Below are positions 34,136 through 36,295 of a stretch of DNA of 36,295 nucleotides, in pieces. Source of the stretch: Streptomyces albidochromogenes (lineage in GTDB: Bacteria; Actinomycetota; Actinomycetes; Streptomycetales; Streptomycetaceae); NCBI RefSeq assembly GCF_005981925.1, contig NZ_VBVX01000031.1:1-36295 (forward strand), given 5' to 3'. The first letter of the stretch is position 1. Each line of letters begins with the position of its first letter. A model generated the notes under the pieces. It ran no database searches. It saw only the letters and a list, made by a program, of their open reading frames with translations, and was not told the origin of the DNA. Position numbers and translations under genes: made by a program.

Positions 34136-35467
34136 ATGACCATCCCCCTCCTGCTGCTCGCCGCGGCATTCCTCCTGATCCTCGCCAACGGGTTCTTCGT
34201 GGCCGCCGAGTTCGGCCTGGTGACCGTCGAGAAACAGGACGCCGAGCGCGCCGCCGCCGAAGGCGACCGGCGCGCCCGCACCGTCGTCGCGGCCCTGCGC
34301 GAGCTGTCGTTCCAGCTCTCCGGCACCCAGCTCGGCATCACCATCACCTCGCTGGTGGTCGGCATGCTCGCCCAGCCCGCGCTCGCCCACCTCCTGTCCG
34401 GCCCCTTCACCGCGGCCGGCATACCGCGCGGAGCCGTCCCCGGTGTCGCCGTCGTGGTCGGCATGCTGCTGGCCTCGGCCGTCCAGATGGTGATCGGCGA
34501 GCTGGTGCCGAAGAACTGGGCCGTCTCCCGGCCGTTGCAGGTCGCGCGGTTCGTCGCCGGACCGCAGCACCTCTTCTCAGCCGTCTTCCGCCCCGTGATC
34601 TCCCTGCTGAACGCGGTGGCCAACCGGCTCGTACGGATGCTGGGCGTCGAGCCCACCGACGAGCTGGCCTCCGCCCGCACCCCCGGCGAACTCGTCTCTC
34701 TCGCCCGCCACTCGGCGCGGGCAGGCGCCCTCGAACAGGACACCGCCGACCTGTTCGTACGGACCCTCTCCCTCGGCGGCCTCACCGCGCAGCATGTGAT
34801 GACGCCGCGCGTGAAGGTCAGCGCCCTGCAGTCCTCGGCGACCGCGGCGGACGTACTCAACCTCACCCGCGCCACCGGCCTCTCGCGTTTCCCCGTCTAC
34901 CGAGAGCGCATCGACGAGATCGTCGGCATGGTCCACCTCAAGGACGCCCTCGCCGTGCCCGTGCACGAGCGGCTGCGGACCCCCGTGGCCCGGGTCGCCG
35001 TGCCTCCGCTGCTCGTCCCGGAGACCCTCCCCGTGCAGCAGCTCCTCGTGCGGCTGCGCGGCGAGCAGCCGATCGCCGTCGTCGTCGACGAGTACGGCGG
35101 CACGGCCGGCGTCGTCACCCTGGAGGACATCGTGGAGGAACTCGTCGGAGAGGTCAGGGACGAACACGACGAGGAGGGCGCCGAACCGCCGGAACTGGCC
35201 CCGGCCCCCGCCGAGGACGGCCGGCCCGCCTGGGAGGCGGACGGCAGCTGCCGGGTCATGACCCTGCGGCGGATAGGACTGGACGTGCCCGAGGGGCCGT
35301 ACGAGACCGTGGCCGGCCTGGTCGCGGACCTCCTCGGGCGCATCCCCGCCCCCGGCGACCGGGCCGAACTGCCCGGCTGGCGGCTCTCCGTGCGACAGGT
35401 GGACCGCTACCGCGCCGGACGAGTGCGGTTCGTCCGTACCGCGAAGGTGCCGGAGGCCGTGCGATGA
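34136..35467 (+). CDS. CNNM/CorC-family membrane protein (DUF21-CBS)
   Basis: A 443-residue protein of the CNNM/CorC/HlyC family, associated with Mg or Co efflux. Order: DUF21 membrane domain (helix 1 MTIPLLLLAAAFLLILANGFFVAAEF; QLGITITSLVVGMLA; MVIGELVPKNWAVSRP), a CBS pair at about 220-340 (MTPRVKVSALQSSATAADVL; PIAVVVDEYGGTAGVVTLEDIVEELVGE), and a C-terminal CorC_HlyC domain. The ATG at 34136 has GAGG upstream and starts the first helix; an open frame extends 135 bases upstream but is not family-like. The next gene overlaps its stop by four bases. Confidence 0.93.
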   Translation: MTIPLLLLAAAFLLILANGFFVAAEFGLVTVEKQDAERAAAEGDRRARTVVAALRELSFQLSGTQLGITITSLVVGMLAQPALAHLLSGPFTAAGIPRGAVPGVAVVVGMLLASAVQMVIGELVPKNWAVSRPLQVARFVAGPQHLFSAVFRPVISLLNAVANRLVRMLGVEPTDELASARTPGELVSLARHSARAGALEQDTADLFVRTLSLGGLTAQHVMTPRVKVSALQSSATAADVLNLTRATGLSRFPVYRERIDEIVGMVHLKDALAVPVHERLRTPVARVAVPPLLVPETLPVQQLLVRLRGEQPIAVVVDEYGGTAGVVTLEDIVEELVGEVRDEHDEEGAEPPELAPAPAEDGRPAWEADGSCRVMTLRRIGLDVPEGPYETVAGLVADLLGRIPAPGDRAELPGWRLSVRQVDRYRAGRVRFVRTAKVPEAVR

Positions 35468-36295
35468 GCGTGGTCCACCTGCTGTTCGCCGGGCTCCTGG
35501 TGCTCGCGAACGGCTTCTTCGTCGGCGCCGAGTTCGCGCTCGTCTCCGTACGCCGCAGCCAGATCGAGCCGCTCGCGGCCGACGGCTCGGCCCGTGCCCG
35601 GCAGGTCATGCACGGCCTGGAGAACCTGCCGCAGATGATGGCGGCGGCCCAGTTCGGGATCACCGTCTGCTCGCTGACCCTCGGCGCGGTCGCGGAGCCG
35701 ACCGTGGCGCACCTGCTGGAGCCGGTCTTCCACGCCGTGCACCTGCCCCAGGGGCTCGTCCACCCCCTCGGGTACGTGATCGCGCTCGCCGTGGTCGTCT
35801 TCCTGCACCTGGTCATCGGCGAGATGGTCCCCAAGAACCTCGCCATGGCCGCGCCCGAGAAGACCGCCCTGTGGCTGAGCCCCGGGCTCGTCGGCTTCGC
35901 CCGGCTGTGCCGCCCGGTCACGGCCGGACTCGGCGCCTGCGCGCGGGTGGTGCTGCGGCTGTTCGGGGTCGAGGCCAGGGACGAGGTCGAGGCGGTGTTC
36001 ACCAGTGAGCAGCTCAACCGCCTCGTCGAGGACTCGGGCCAGGCCGGGCTCCTGGAGCCCGGCGAGCAGGAGCGCCTGGAGGACGCCCTGGAGCTGGGCA
36101 GCCTGCCGGTCACCGACGTGCTGCTCGACCGGGCGTCGCTGGTCACCGTGCGGCCCTCGGTCACCCCGCGCGAGATCGAGGAGCTGACGGTACGGACCGG
36201 CTATTCGCGCTTCCCGGTCTGCGTCGGCGGCGGGGCCTTCATGGGGTACGTCCACGTCAAGGACGTACTCGATCTGGAGGAGCGGGAGCGGGCCG
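35464..36295 (+). CDS. Second CNNM/CorC-family protein, 3' end cut by window edge
   Basis: The ATG at 35464 overlaps the upstream stop (ATGA), and the frame is open to the window end (277 codons). It starts MSVVHLLFAGLLVLANGFFVGAEFALVSVRRSQIE, a DUF21 domain with FGITVCSLTLGAVAEP and HLVIGEMVPKNLAMAAPEK. A first CBS motif begins near residue 215 (LPVTDVLLDRASLVTVRPS; TGYSRFPVCVGGGAFMGYVHVKDVLDL). Tandem CNNM genes with a four-base overlap suggest a heteromeric complex. CNNM proteins work as dimers through both DUF21 and CBS parts. Confidence 0.92.
   Translation, partial: MSVVHLLFAGLLVLANGFFVGAEFALVSVRRSQIEPLAADGSARARQVMHGLENLPQMMAAAQFGITVCSLTLGAVAEPTVAHLLEPVFHAVHLPQGLVHPLGYVIALAVVVFLHLVIGEMVPKNLAMAAPEKTALWLSPGLVGFARLCRPVTAGLGACARVVLRLFGVEARDEVEAVFTSEQLNRLVEDSGQAGLLEPGEQERLEDALELGSLPVTDVLLDRASLVTVRPSVTPREIEELTVRTGYSRFPVCVGGGAFMGYVHVKDVLDLEERERA

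Overview
The window reads as a piece of the core chromosome of a Streptomyces species. The DNA is very GC-rich, almost every real gene ends its codons in G or C, GTG starts are common, and the gene order (fmt-rsmB, rpe, guaB1, rokL6, a chitinase, riboswitch-rib genes, hisE-hisG) matches my recollection of the SCO143x-SCO147x region of S. coelicolor. No tRNA, rRNA, insertion sequence, phage gene or CRISPR array was seen. Both edges cut a gene.

Layout. 1-3749: a truncated helix-turn-helix gene (-), then fmt, rsmB and an isochorismatase-family hydrolase (+). 3763-9485: an MMPL exporter (-), diverging from rpe, a SorC-type sugar-sensing regulator and guaB1 (+). 9558-11074: an RsbW-like ATPase and an SGNH esterase (-). 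11380-16160: a cationic-amino-acid permease, an Lrp/AsnC regulator, a nitrilase-superfamily amidase and a flavin amino-acid monooxygenase (+). 16257-18654: a membrane-anchored PstS-like binding protein and a DUF5995 protein (-). 18774-20991: a GH6 cellulase and two MarR-type regulators (+). 20988-23726: a uracil/xanthine permease and an MFS exporter (-). 23826-25007: rokL6 (+). 25224-27548: a GH18 chitinase (-). 27737-33948: an FMN riboswitch followed by ribD-ribE-ribM-ribBA-ribH, hisE-hisG and a PH-domain membrane protein (+). 34136-end: two CNNM/CorC-type membrane proteins (+), the second incomplete.

How the genes work together. The 11.4-16.2 kb block looks like a complete uptake-regulation-catabolism unit. 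The permease would import lysine or arginine, the monooxygenase would convert it to an omega-substituted amide with loss of CO2, and the amidase would release ammonia; the enzyme pair closely resembles Pseudomonas DavB/DavA. The promoter regions of the permease and of the amidase share one architecture: three CGCAA elements at 30+21 and 31+22 bp spacing, a 10-bp gap, then a -35/18-bp/-10 promoter. I infer that this is the operator of the Lrp protein encoded between them. It is the strongest undescribed signal I found.

The chitinase promoter carries the 12-bp direct repeats typical of DasR-controlled chitinases. rokL6 and the divergent MFS gene share a CTATCAGG-N7-CCTGATA operator. These two therefore link chitin and amino-sugar use. 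The rib genes are translationally coupled behind an FMN riboswitch and include a PnuC-like riboflavin importer. Strong perfect hairpins lie at most convergent gene ends.
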